DNA from: RGIG3513 sp045658985
GTDB taxonomy: Bacteria > Bacillota > Clostridia > Oscillospirales > Butyricicoccaceae
Assembly: GCA_045658985.1 (NCBI GenBank)
Contig: JAZOWC010000069.1
Location: 1-13,413, forward strand
Direction of reading: 5' to 3'
Length of the DNA stretch: 13,413 nucleotides
Each line of letters starts with the position of its first letter. Within the stretch, counting starts at the first letter, position 1. Below are positions 1 to 7,411 of this stretch, piece by piece. The notes beneath the pieces are model-generated. The model saw nothing but the letters and a program-made list of their open reading frames with translations, ran no database searches and was not told where the DNA came from. Made by a program: the position numbers and the translations under genes.

Positions 1-16
1 GCCAAAGGGGAGGGGG

Positions 17-62
17 CCCACCCCGAGGTGGGTGGAGGGATCCAAGAATCCCCCCCCCCCCC
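17..62. repeat. GC-rich palindromes followed by a 13-C run
   Basis: Two small inverted repeats sit side by side: CCCACC/GGTGGG at 17-32 (loop CCGA) and GGGAT/ATCCC at 37-52 (loop CCAAGA). The second runs into an uninterrupted run of 13 C at 50-62. No coding region is visible here. It lies beyond the likely end of the leftward operon and could be an intergenic repeat element whose left part is cut by the window edge. The length of the C run should be treated as uncertain, because long homopolymers are prone to sequencing and slippage error. Confidence 0.4.
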
Positions 63-72
63 GCAAAGCACA

Positions 73-100
73 AGACAGAGAACACTCCCGTTCTCTGTCT
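73..100 (-). terminator. Possible operon terminator hairpin
   Basis: A perfect 11-bp inverted repeat (AGACAGAGAAC / GTTCTCTGTCT, 6-nt loop at 84-89) lies 17 nt past the stop codon of the last gene of the leftward operon. Read leftward, the stem is followed by TGTGCTTTG, which is only partly T-rich, so intrinsic termination would be weak. Position and symmetry support a terminator or 3'-end stabilising hairpin. Confidence 0.5.
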
Positions 101-117
101 CATTTCACATCACGTAT

Positions 118-660
118 TCACTTGTGCAGGGTTGTGCCCACGAGGAATGACCCCAGACTCTGCCCGGTCTCGCCGTCGCGGAGCGCGATCTTGATGTACA
201 CGGGTGTGTCGCCGTCACTCAGCTCCTTGTCCAGCGTCACCTTTTCCACATAAGTTCCCGGATGAATGAATCCCGTCCTGCCCAGCAGCTTATCGGGCAA
301 AAAAGTCTGCTTTCCGCTGCTGTCCACCCCCGCTTTCACGGTAAAAACCTCCGCGCGCATCTGGCAGGGGTTCTGTATGGGGTTGGTCAGGTACAGATAC
401 ACGTCCCGCCCCTCGATCTTGGGGTTGCCGCACACCTGCGCCGCCGCATTATACCCCTGCGGCATATAGAAGGTATACCCGTACTCCTCGGGCAGCGCCG
501 CCGGGATGCCTTCGGTCTCAAGAGGATCGGTCAAAGCTGCCACCTCCACCGGCCGCGTCAAAAAATACACTATCCCCGCGATCAGCCCCAAAGCCACGAT
601 CACCGCGGGAACAGCTATCATCAGCGTCTGTTTCAGTTGTGTGCGGCAAATATGTGCCAT
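118..660 (-). CDS. Single-pass membrane protein with outward C-terminal domain
   Basis: A 180-aa protein, last gene of the leftward operon. The short basic N terminus (MAHICRTQLKQ) is followed by a membrane segment at about residues 13-35 (LMIAVPAVIVALGLIAGIVY), then a soluble part of about 145 aa. This is a classic signal-anchor layout, so the C-terminal domain should lie outside the cell. That domain contains NPIQNPCQMRAEVFT, then GFIHPGTYVEKVTL, then a charged turn and a terminal strand LGSFLVGTTL. The same order of elements occurs in the C-terminal domain of the first gene of the operon (7412-8914), so the two are probably related. The start is supported by GGAGG six bases upstream. No enzymatic motif is seen. 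Function is unknown; an anchor or assembly role is an inference from context. Confidence 0.85.
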   Translation of the reverse strand: MAHICRTQLKQTLMIAVPAVIVALGLIAGIVYFLTRPVEVAALTDPLETEGIPAALPEEYGYTFYMPQGYNAAAQVCGNPKIEGRDVYLYLTNPIQNPCQMRAEVFTVKAGVDSSGKQTFLPDKLLGRTGFIHPGTYVEKVTLDKELSDGDTPVYIKIALRDGETGQSLGSFLVGTTLHK

Positions 661-754
661 CGGTTACCTCCGCTTACGGTCAGGCGCCCTGCCTGCCCAA
701 GAGTTATTGAAGTTATATCTCGCGCGCCCAATTCCCGCGCCAATCTCACGCCGC

Positions 755-1456
755 TCAGTCGGCCTGCGAGTCCTGCGTCTGAGTCGGTACCGCCCAGTTC
801 ACTATCCTGAGCTCGATCATGCCTATGGGGTCCATGGTGTTTCCGCTGTCGTAGCGCACCTGATCTCCACCGTTTCCGGTTACAGTCGGCGTACCCGAAA
901 GCTGAATCAGCGCCACGGCTGTCTGTCCGCGACTCAGCGTTGTGACGTATTGTCCTCCGTCAGCGCTCCAATCTGCGGGTGCATCTGCGCCGCCCTCAAG
1001 CGTGCCGTTGAGCACCTCCATGCTGACGCCGTTGACTATCTCATAATTGGTATCCTTGATTTCATCCGCCGTAAGCTGTCTGTAGCTCAGCGAAAGCGTG
1101 ACGTCAAGGGGGTATGCCGTCTTATCCTCTTTGGTCTCGCCGTTGCTGTCCGTGTATTCGTAGTAGTCGTTGGTTACCACGATCTTGTTCGCCACGCCGT
1201 CAAAGCCGTACCAGCCGGGATAATCATCCAGCGTACCCTGCGCAGGGTTTGCGCTCGCCTCGTCCGCCACGTAGTTCATCTGGTTGGGGTCCCAAATTCC
1301 GTGGTCATAATAGAACGCCAGACTGCCAAACTCCACCGACAGCGAATATTTGTAGTCCTTGACCGGCTCTGCCTGCACCCAAAAGCGGGGAATCACCGCG
1401 CAGGCAGCTGTCATCACGGCACAAAGCGATCTTGCTATTCTGTTGTATCTGCTCAT
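755..1456 (-). CDS. Secreted protein with the operon's shared module (233 aa)
   Basis: The ATG at 1456 is chosen because AGAGG lies seven bases upstream and a signal peptide starts right there (MSRYNRIARSL..., hydrophobic CAVMTAACAVI, likely cleavage after WVQA). Upstream in-frame starts would run through a 17-bp hairpin. The mature protein opens with YKYSLSVEFGSLAFYY, then GIWDPNQMNY, then a strand KIVVTNDYY and a later DVTLSLSYRQL. It ends with MIELRIVNWA. This matches, element by element, the module in the two upstream small secreted genes and at the C terminus of the 1516-aa protein, with an extra loop of about 18 aa after the N-x-Y motif. There is no sorting signal and no catalytic motif. 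It is the most divergent copy: it has E-F in place of E-Y and lacks the N-R/H-S triplet. Role unknown; probably a minor structural subunit. Confidence 0.85.
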   Translation of the reverse strand: MSRYNRIARSLCAVMTAACAVIPRFWVQAEPVKDYKYSLSVEFGSLAFYYDHGIWDPNQMNYVADEASANPAQGTLDDYPGWYGFDGVANKIVVTNDYYEYTDSNGETKEDKTAYPLDVTLSLSYRQLTADEIKDTNYEIVNGVSMEVLNGTLEGGADAPADWSADGGQYVTTLSRGQTAVALIQLSGTPTVTGNGGDQVRYDSGNTMDPIGMIELRIVNWAVPTQTQDSQAD

Positions 1457-1483
1457 AACAAAACCTCTTTCTGCAGTGATTTT

Positions 1484-1521
1484 TTCTGCACCGCTGCCTG
1501 CGCTCAGGCAGCGGTGCAGAA
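1484..1521 (-). other. Perfect 17-bp intercistronic hairpin
   Basis: The arms TTCTGCACCGCTGCCTG (1484-1500) and CAGGCAGCGGTGCAGAA (1505-1521) are exact reverse complements around a 4-nt loop. The hairpin starts 11 nt after the stop of the 176-aa gene and ends about 27 nt before the next start. In the transcribed (leftward) direction it is followed by AAAAATC rather than by U residues, so it does not fit an intrinsic terminator. A likely role is protecting the 3' end of the upstream message or partly reducing readthrough, giving different amounts of the upstream and downstream secreted proteins. That role is inferred. Confidence 0.75.
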
Positions 1522-1532
1522 GATTAGAAAAC

Positions 1533-2063
1533 TCAGGAAACTGCGTTGAAAACAACCTTCAGAGCACCGAGGTTATCGCCGTTCAGTGCGCTGCCGGGGA
1601 TATCACCGGTTACAACGACAGCAACTGTGCCATAGATAGAACCATAAGCGGTATCTACTGTGCAGGCGGCCAGTTCGTTGTATGCGGTGACGTTGCCGTT
1701 CAGAGTGAAGTTCAGCGCATTATACTTGGCAGCCTTCTCCATCGAAACAGTATAACCCAGCTCCAGGTCGGAGTGGTTGATGATTTTGAGAGTCTGCTCA
1801 CCAACTGTCCATCCCTGCTCGCTCTTGCCGTAGCTGTAGCCTTCGTCCTCGGTAACAGTCCACTCAACGCCTGCAGCGCTGTAAGTGAAAGTCATGTTAT
1901 CGGTATATTCGATGTCTGCGCTGTAGCGGTGTTCAATGCTGCCCTGCAGCTCCAGAGTAACGTCAACTGTCTGCTCTCCGGGCAGAGTGGGTGCTGCAAA
2001 AGCCGAAATGCTCAGCATAGCGGCAATTGCGATAACCAGTATCATAGAAAGATACTTTTTCAT
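1533..2063 (-). CDS. Small secreted protein with the operon's shared module (176 aa)
   Basis: A 176-aa exported protein. The signal peptide MKKYLSMILVIAIAAML...SAFA has a probable cleavage before APTLPG. The mature chain starts with a strand (TVDVTLELQGS) that leads directly into IEHRYSADIEYTDNMTF, then VEWTV, then LKIINHSDLELGYTVSME, and ends in GALKVVFNAVS. These elements recur in order in the 208-aa and 233-aa neighbours and at the end of the 1516-aa protein, so it is a stand-alone copy of one domain. AGGAGAG seven bases upstream of ATG supports the start; the preceding gene ends 44 nt away. A 17-bp hairpin follows its stop, suggesting its message may be stabilised and the protein abundant. 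There is no Cys, no wall-anchor and no enzyme motif. A pilin- or matrix-like subunit is plausible but unproven. Confidence 0.88.
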   Translation of the reverse strand: MKKYLSMILVIAIAAMLSISAFAAPTLPGEQTVDVTLELQGSIEHRYSADIEYTDNMTFTYSAAGVEWTVTEDEGYSYGKSEQGWTVGEQTLKIINHSDLELGYTVSMEKAAKYNALNFTLNGNVTAYNELAACTVDTAYGSIYGTVAVVVTGDIPGSALNGDNLGALKVVFNAVS

Positions 2064-2107
2064 AATAACTCTCTCCTGTTATGTAGAGTAAGGGAATAGG
2101 TTAGGGG

Positions 2108-2734
2108 TTACTTAGAAAGGGTGAATGTGATAGTTGCAATGGTCTCTTCAGTTTTACTTTGCTGAGAGAAATAGTTTGCATAGAAGGTTGCAACGTCATC
2201 CCAATTTTTACCATCAGCAACTATAACTGCCAGATCAAAATACACCTTGGGAGCAGTTCCAAAGGTCATTCCGGCTGTTGCTGCCAGAAGATCAGTTTTA
2301 CCATCTCGAGCTGTACAAGCGACAGTAAGTAAGTCTTCGCCGACACCGTCATCTACCGTATAAGAGACGGCAACGGGTAAGTCAGAACGGTTGGTAAAAG
2401 TAACTGTGGATGTGGTGTTGGAAGGTGCACCACCAGTTGTGGTCATGTCATACCTGAATTCTTCAACATTCCAAATCATTTCATTGCCGGTTACGGTGAT
2501 TGACAGAGCAGTGTACTCCATGTCGACAGCATAACGATGCTGGATTCCGCCTGCGTTTGCTGTAATAGCAATGGTTGTGTCGTTGTTTGTTACACCGGCG
2601 TCATCAAACTGGGCATCAGTCCAACCGTTATTGTACGTAGGATCATTGCCTTCTTCACCAACAACACGGCCGGCAAAAACGCTGATAGAAAGTGCGAGAG
2701 TAAGGATCAGTGCGAGTGCGAGAAACTTTTTCAT
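2108..2734 (-). CDS. Small secreted protein with the operon's shared module (208 aa)
   Basis: The start at 2734 is fixed by a full AAGGAGG site eight bases upstream and by the signal peptide beginning there (MKKFLALALILTLALSISVFA, cleavage before GRVVG). An in-frame TTG 14 codons upstream lacks these. The mature protein has an acidic, Asn-rich lead (about 30 aa), a strand TTIAITANAGG, then IQHRYAVDMEYTALSITV, MIWNVEEFRYDM, TVTFTNRSDLPVAVSYTV, and a final strand TIATITFTLS. It is the closest match to the C-terminal module of the 1516-aa protein just upstream (WNVEE and NRS are shared exactly). Base composition looks AT-richer than the flanking genes. No anchor signal is seen. Probably a structural subunit exported with the large protein; function unknown. 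Confidence 0.88.
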   Translation of the reverse strand: MKKFLALALILTLALSISVFAGRVVGEEGNDPTYNNGWTDAQFDDAGVTNNDTTIAITANAGGIQHRYAVDMEYTALSITVTGNEMIWNVEEFRYDMTTTGGAPSNTTSTVTFTNRSDLPVAVSYTVDDGVGEDLLTVACTARDGKTDLLAATAGMTFGTAPKVYFDLAVIVADGKNWDDVATFYANYFSQQSKTEETIATITFTLSK

Positions 2735-2770
2735 TTGTTTTTCCTCCTTGATTTTTGTTTTGGGGTTTTT

Positions 2771-2789
2771 ATTCAAAAATATTTTGAAT
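2771..2789 (-). other. AT-rich hairpin between the 1516-aa and 208-aa genes
   Basis: ATTCAAAA (2771-2778) and TTTTGAAT (2782-2789) form an 8-bp AT stem with a 3-nt loop, 28 nt past the stop of the large gene. No U-tract follows in the transcribed direction, so it is at best a weak pause or RNA-processing signal. A second SD-like sequence, AAAGGAGGG (2806-2814), lies directly after the large gene's stop with no usable start codon at the right distance. Confidence 0.35.
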
Positions 2790-2817
2790 CGTGTGATTAT
2801 TTTTTACCCTCCTTTGC

Positions 2818-5800
2818 CTATTCGATTTGCTCGGGTGGGTTTTTGACAGGCTTGAAGAGGATGCTGATGGTGCCTATGTTGGTGACAACGCCTTCCGGAA
2901 ACTGGGGAACTTTGGACATTATCAGGTAGCAGCTGTCTGTTGCCGCTGTGCCTTTAATGCCCGGATTTTCACCCGCGGTTGCCGGATTCACAGTCTTGGC
3001 AGAGCCTGTGGCCTCACTGGCGTTGTCATCGGTAAGCCCTACCAGTACCGTGCCGTCGTTTTGGACGTTCTCGGTCTTGATCTCAAAGCCGATTTTGGCG
3101 CCGTTGACACCGCTTGCACGCTTCAGTGTGAGAGTATAGCTGATTTTTCTGTTGGAGCGGTTGATGACAGTCAGCTTATTATTGCTGCCGTCCATACCCG
3201 TCCAAAAAGAGCCGCCATCATCCTCGTAATCCAGTTCTTCAACATTCCAGACACTTCGGAAGAATCCAAAGCTCATTGCGCCATACTCTATATCAATGCA
3301 GTAGCGTGCTTCATCTTCACCCGCGTTGACCGTTCTGGCGCGGATATATTCCGCATGAGTATAGTAGGTGACTCCGTCTGTGGGTGAGTGATAATCGGCG
3401 GGATTGCCATTCGCACCGACTCGAATGTCACCGTCAACGGGGAAATACTTATCCCAGCTGCCGCCGATCTCATCGAGACGGAACATAGATCCGTCGCTGG
3501 AGTTGGTATAATATGCCAGCTGACCGTACACACGGATGATTTCGTTGGTGCGGTCTTCGTCATTGGCGTATTGCAGGTAGTAGTTCTTGGCCTGACCGCC
3601 CTGCAGCGTACCGTGAGCAAGAACTATCTTGTCCGACCGGTAATCCACCTTGAGAGTCTCGCCGCCGTCATAGTAATAAGCCTGACCGACACCCGCGGGC
3701 AAAACGAACTCGACCTCGTCCTCGCCCACAATATTACCCAGTTCAACATAACCTATATCGGGTACACCGTTTGCATCATCGGTTGTTTTGGGGAAGTGGA
3801 GCTCGGTCACGTCGGGAATGGAAGTCACGTACGTCAGCCATTTCTCGATACGCAATACCTCCACCGGCCGTCGCGTAATGGTGAAATAAACCCTTTCGCT
3901 CTTGGCATTGTAGGTTTGAGTAGTAAGAGAAGCTATTACATAGTACTCACCCGCATCAACAGGGAGGCCGTCTTCTGTGTCTACAACAGTATTCGTTTCA
4001 GAGACGTAATACGTATAGATTACCTTCTCCAGATCCTCCGCAGGCAGAGTGACAGATGTAGAGGATTGGGTTTTGTCAGGCTTACCGACGATGACCCACG
4101 TGCCCTTTGAGGTGCATTCGTACGTGCCGGAGAGCTTGTAGTTGATGGTCTCGCCGGTAGGAGTGGTATTGGTGCTGCCGTTCCACAAGTAGGTATTGGA
4201 TGTGAAAGGCTGAATGGAGCCTGTGGTGGTTGACACCTCGTACTCAAAGGAACCCGAAGTATCGCCGCGGGAAATAGCCGCTTCCGCACTGGCTTGAGCC
4301 TGTGTGCTAGTTGTCGTCTCATAGGTAGTGGTGGAGGTAGGCGTACCTATGCTCAACATATTGACTCTGCCGACGCGGTTGTTGTCTGTAAGGCCTCGTG
4401 TTGGATTGTTCGCTTGGTAGGTATCAGTGGTGGTATGAAGTGTTACGTTGGTTCCGTTTACCCGCAACACTAAGTTTGTATTGTTGCCTGCAGCTACGCG
4501 GTGTGCAGTATTACTAATCCACACGTAGTCTTTGGCGACGGTGTTAGTGACGCTATCGGGATTAGTAATTGGAGTAGGATTGCCATAGCTGTTGCCACTC
4601 TTTGTTACTGTCCATCCGGCGGCAATTTTAGCGCCGGTGTTGGATAGAGCTGCACTGTTGTCTGTGGGGGTACAGGCATTGAATGTAAATACATAATATA
4701 TTGTGTCGCCGCTTGGGAGGATATGGAGCTGATAATTGAGTTCCGCAATATAGTATGTATAGCTGCCGCCCATATAGTTTCTAGTTCTATTGATATACGC
4801 GCTACCTTCAAACGGGATCGTCTTTGCCTCCGGCGTGATCGTTGTAGTACCGGTAGTATCGGGATGATCTTCTATATCGTATTTGAGCGGATAAGACAAT
4901 GCGCCGGTTACAGTTGCCTCTGCGGGCTGACTGTCGTATTCTTTGCCGGGGTCGGTAATGGTCAGCGTAAGATCATCTTTGAGGATAATGGTGACCTTGT
5001 ATGAAACAGCACCCAGTGTGTTGTTTGCGTCGGTCTTTTTGATGCGGACAACGGTCTCTGTTCCGGTCAGCGTGACCTTTTGGGTAAAGGATGTGGGGCC
5101 GCTGTCGTCATTTCGCAGTGTTTTGCCGTTAAAGTCGATCTTATGGACGATATTAGTGCCGTTGATATTTTTTTGTTGCTCAAAGGCAAAATAAATGTCA
5201 ACCTGAGTTGTGCCCGGCTCGGCATATACGGTGTATGCATATATGTTGGGGTCGAAGTTATCACCTATCAGACCGTCAATAGTGGCATTGCCGTCTACGT
5301 CAAGATCGATTATGGGAGCGGCGGTGTTATCCTTCTGCATATTATGGCCGGAGGGGAAGTCGATCCAGCCCGACTGGGTACCCTGCTGAGTTGCCTCGAC
5401 GGTCAAAGCTATCTGATCAAACTGGGGGTTTTGGATAACGTTACCGTTTTCGTCCTTAATGTCATTTGCATCAATACCGTTGATGGGAATACCCAGTGCG
5501 TAGATGCCGCCGTATTCATCGGGATGGGGCAGAGTCAGCGCAATGGAGCGGAAGTAATATGCCATTTCCACCGTTTCAAGTATAGTCGAAGCGGGGAAGT
5601 CTTCGTCATAAAACTTACTTTCCGCACCGTCAACGGTCTGTGCATTGATATAGAGGGTCAGGGTAGAGGGGAGAGCACCTGATTCGACGATTTTCCAATT
5701 GGAGCCGAAAGCTGAATCCGTGCCGCTTGCATTCTCCTCATATACGGTGCCTTCTTCGTTGACCAGATAGCGTTTGTTGTGCTGCTGATCGATGTATACA

Positions 5801-7368
5801 GTCCATATATCCTCCAAAAACTCGACCTTGATGGGAGAATACAGAGTAAAAGTACGGTTTTCGGTGGAGTGGAACTGGTCAGAATTGTTGCTGCCGTTCT
5901 CACTGGTACGCAGCAGAAGCAGATAGCCGTCAGAGTCGACCGAGATAGTGGGGACGGCATTCGCGTCGATACCGTTTTCGGTGAGAGAGTAGTTACCGAA
6001 GCCTGCGCAGCGTAGGTCAGCTTCCGAAGAAACATAGATGGAGTTGGCGGGAGTGAGGGTTATGGAACCTGCACCGATAGCAGCAGGTGCGTCATTGGGG
6101 TAGTTGTTACCATTAAACTCTTTTGGGAAACCGGAGTAAGCGCGGATAACGCCGCCGTTGAGGTTGATCTGCAGCTTGCGTTCCCAGTCATCTCTGTTAC
6201 CCTCCGAAAGTTCGTCGGTAGTACCGATACCGGAGGATGCAACGCCGCCGTAGACTTCGATATTACCGCCGTTGATCTCAATAAGACTGGTGACTGCATC
6301 AAATTGAGTGGAAAGGTTATCGGTGGAGTCGCCGTCTCCAATGCCCGCTGCAAATCTGCCGCCGTGGATAACGATGTTGCCGCCGTTGATCTGTATCATA
6401 CCGCTGGTGGCGGGACTGTTGACTGCGCCGCCTATACCTGCCGCCTGATGGCCGCCGTAGATTTCGATATTACCGTCGTTGATGATGATATTACCGGGGG
6501 TACCGTTGGTAAAAGTGGTTGCATCGGAATTGGCGGTCTGCAGTGTAGCGCCGCCGCCTATGCCTGCGCCGCCGGAGTAGTCGTGATGTTCGGCGTCATC
6601 GGGACCAACGTATGGACCGATGCCGGGGTTGGTGTGGTCACCTACGCTGTCATTGGCACGGAGAACTTCGCTGTACTTGACGGTGTATGTCTCACCCGGC
6701 CGGTTCCAGCTTCCTTCGGTGGTTATGGTAACCATACCATCCTCACCCGGGATAGCAAACTGGTGTGAGCCGAATACTTTCAGATCTTCGGCACCTACTA
6801 TGGTGAAAGTAGAGCCGCTGTCTACCTGAATACCGGCAAAACCGTTACCTTTGGAACCATTATATCGAGTTTGTGCAGTATATATGTCATCCTCGTTGAC
6901 TACACAAGCGTTGGTACCGGCATAGAAGCGGCACTGACCGAGGAATGTAGCCTCGACGGTGGAATTGCCGGTTATCATCAGAGGACAGGTCTGTGCTTTG
7001 CCGGGATAACCGAGCTGCTCACTGACGTAGTAGAGGTTTTCTATTTCGCTGCCGTTGGCTTTATCAAGGTCATCTTCAACCGAGCGGCGGTTCATTGTGA
7101 CGCCCGTGGTGCCGGTGGCGGTACGTTCACCGAATACCAGCTCCACGTTCTGTGCGCCGTTGACGGTAACGGAGAAGACGCCCTGTTTTATGATTACTAC
7201 GTCGCCGTTGAACGAGCTGTCTATATACACGGCGCCGGAGTCAAAGGTATGTGTCTCGCCTGCCGCAAACACGGGCAGCTCAAAGGGGGGCAGGGCAGCC
7301 AATACCATAGCAAGCACCAACGCTGCCGATATGAATCTGCTCAGACCTTTTGCGTGGGGATTTTGCAA
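2818..7368 (-). CDS. Large secreted multidomain surface protein (1516 aa)
   Basis: Start: TTG at 7368, with AAAGGAGG ending eight bases upstream and a signal peptide immediately after it (basic QNPHAKGLSRF, then AALVLAMVLAALPPF, cleavage near PVFA-AGE). Domains in order (approximate residues): beta-helix region 40-440, with repeats INDGNIEIYGGHQAAGIGG, IQINGGNIVIHGGRFAAGIG, IEINGGNIEVYGG and a degenerate fourth; cadherin-like beta-sandwich about 685-798 (DNFDPNIYAYTVYAEPGTTQ); a MBG-type Ig-like domain beginning at KEYDSQ (about 809) and closing at DAGEYYVIAS...FTITRR (about 1130-1165), apparently split by an insert of about 290 aa rich in Thr/Ser/Asn; a YDG-like domain about 1167-1267 ending AKNYYLQ; and a C-terminal copy of the operon's shared module (RYCIDIEYGAMSFGF, VWNVEELDY, LTVINRSNRKISYTL, IGTISILFKPV). 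There is no LPXTG or SLH. Likely a secreted adhesin or scaffold; no catalytic motif recognised. Confidence 0.9.
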   Translation of the reverse strand: MQNPHAKGLSRFISAALVLAMVLAALPPFELPVFAAGETHTFDSGAVYIDSSFNGDVVIIKQGVFSVTVNGAQNVELVFGERTATGTTGVTMNRRSVEDDLDKANGSEIENLYYVSEQLGYPGKAQTCPLMITGNSTVEATFLGQCRFYAGTNACVVNEDDIYTAQTRYNGSKGNGFAGIQVDSGSTFTIVGAEDLKVFGSHQFAIPGEDGMVTITTEGSWNRPGETYTVKYSEVLRANDSVGDHTNPGIGPYVGPDDAEHHDYSGGAGIGGGATLQTANSDATTFTNGTPGNIIINDGNIEIYGGHQAAGIGGAVNSPATSGMIQINGGNIVIHGGRFAAGIGDGDSTDNLSTQFDAVTSLIEINGGNIEVYGGVASSGIGTTDELSEGNRDDWERKLQINLNGGVIRAYSGFPKEFNGNNYPNDAPAAIGAGSITLTPANSIYVSSEADLRCAGFGNYSLTENGIDANAVPTISVDSDGYLLLLRTSENGSNNSDQFHSTENRTFTLYSPIKVEFLEDIWTVYIDQQHNKRYLVNEEGTVYEENASGTDSAFGSNWKIVESGALPSTLTLYINAQTVDGAESKFYDEDFPASTILETVEMAYYFRSIALTLPHPDEYGGIYALGIPINGIDANDIKDENGNVIQNPQFDQIALTVEATQQGTQSGWIDFPSGHNMQKDNTAAPIIDLDVDGNATIDGLIGDNFDPNIYAYTVYAEPGTTQVDIYFAFEQQKNINGTNIVHKIDFNGKTLRNDDSGPTSFTQKVTLTGTETVVRIKKTDANNTLGAVSYKVTIILKDDLTLTITDPGKEYDSQPAEATVTGALSYPLKYDIEDHPDTTGTTTITPEAKTIPFEGSAYINRTRNYMGGSYTYYIAELNYQLHILPSGDTIYYVFTFNACTPTDNSAALSNTGAKIAAGWTVTKSGNSYGNPTPITNPDSVTNTVAKDYVWISNTAHRVAAGNNTNLVLRVNGTNVTLHTTTDTYQANNPTRGLTDNNRVGRVNMLSIGTPTSTTTYETTTSTQAQASAEAAISRGDTSGSFEYEVSTTTGSIQPFTSNTYLWNGSTNTTPTGETINYKLSGTYECTSKGTWVIVGKPDKTQSSTSVTLPAEDLEKVIYTYYVSETNTVVDTEDGLPVDAGEYYVIASLTTQTYNAKSERVYFTITRRPVEVLRIEKWLTYVTSIPDVTELHFPKTTDDANGVPDIGYVELGNIVGEDEVEFVLPAGVGQAYYYDGGETLKVDYRSDKIVLAHGTLQGGQAKNYYLQYANDEDRTNEIIRVYGQLAYYTNSSDGSMFRLDEIGGSWDKYFPVDGDIRVGANGNPADYHSPTDGVTYYTHAEYIRARTVNAGEDEARYCIDIEYGAMSFGFFRSVWNVEELDYEDDGGSFWTGMDGSNNKLTVINRSNRKISYTLTLKRASGVNGAKIGFEIKTENVQNDGTVLVGLTDDNASEATGSAKTVNPATAGENPGIKGTAATDSCYLIMSKVPQFPEGVVTNIGTISILFKPVKNPPEQIE

Positions 7369-7376
7369 GGGCGTTT

Positions 7377-7384
7377 CCTCCTTT
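7377..7384 (-). promoter_or_regulatory. Shine-Dalgarno site that decides the TTG start
   Basis: AAAGGAGG on the minus strand lies exactly 8 nt before the TTG at 7366-7368, and the signal peptide follows that TTG. The more upstream in-frame TTG at 7422 overlaps the previous gene, has no such site, and would add a tail translated from the G/C homopolymer before the signal sequence. Confidence 0.85.
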
Positions 7385-7396
7385 CTTGTTGATAAC

Positions 7397-7405
7397 GGGG
7401 GGGGG
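7397..7405. repeat. Nine-base G/C homopolymer between genes 1 and 2
   Basis: Nine G on the plus strand (nine C in the transcript) sit between the stop of the GLUG gene (7412) and the ribosome site of the 1516-aa gene (7377-7384). Tracts of this kind are slippage-prone and could alter leader length or structure between two coupled genes. Whether length varies cannot be judged from one sequence. Confidence 0.6.
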
Positions 7406-7411
7406 TAAAAC

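Noticed and set aside
1484..1521. Intrinsic terminator splitting the operon
   Set aside because: In the transcribed direction the stem is followed by A residues, not a U-tract, and I see no promoter for the downstream genes.
506..2099. Long plus-strand open frames opposite the small secreted genes
   Set aside because: No ribosome sites or family features; the minus-strand frames there have signal peptides, ribosome sites and a shared module.
1533..2734. TasA/camelysin (SipW-dependent) family membership for the small secreted proteins
   Set aside because: No SipW-type gene is nearby and the mature sequences lack the family's usual opening; only the general idea of small exported subunits is similar.
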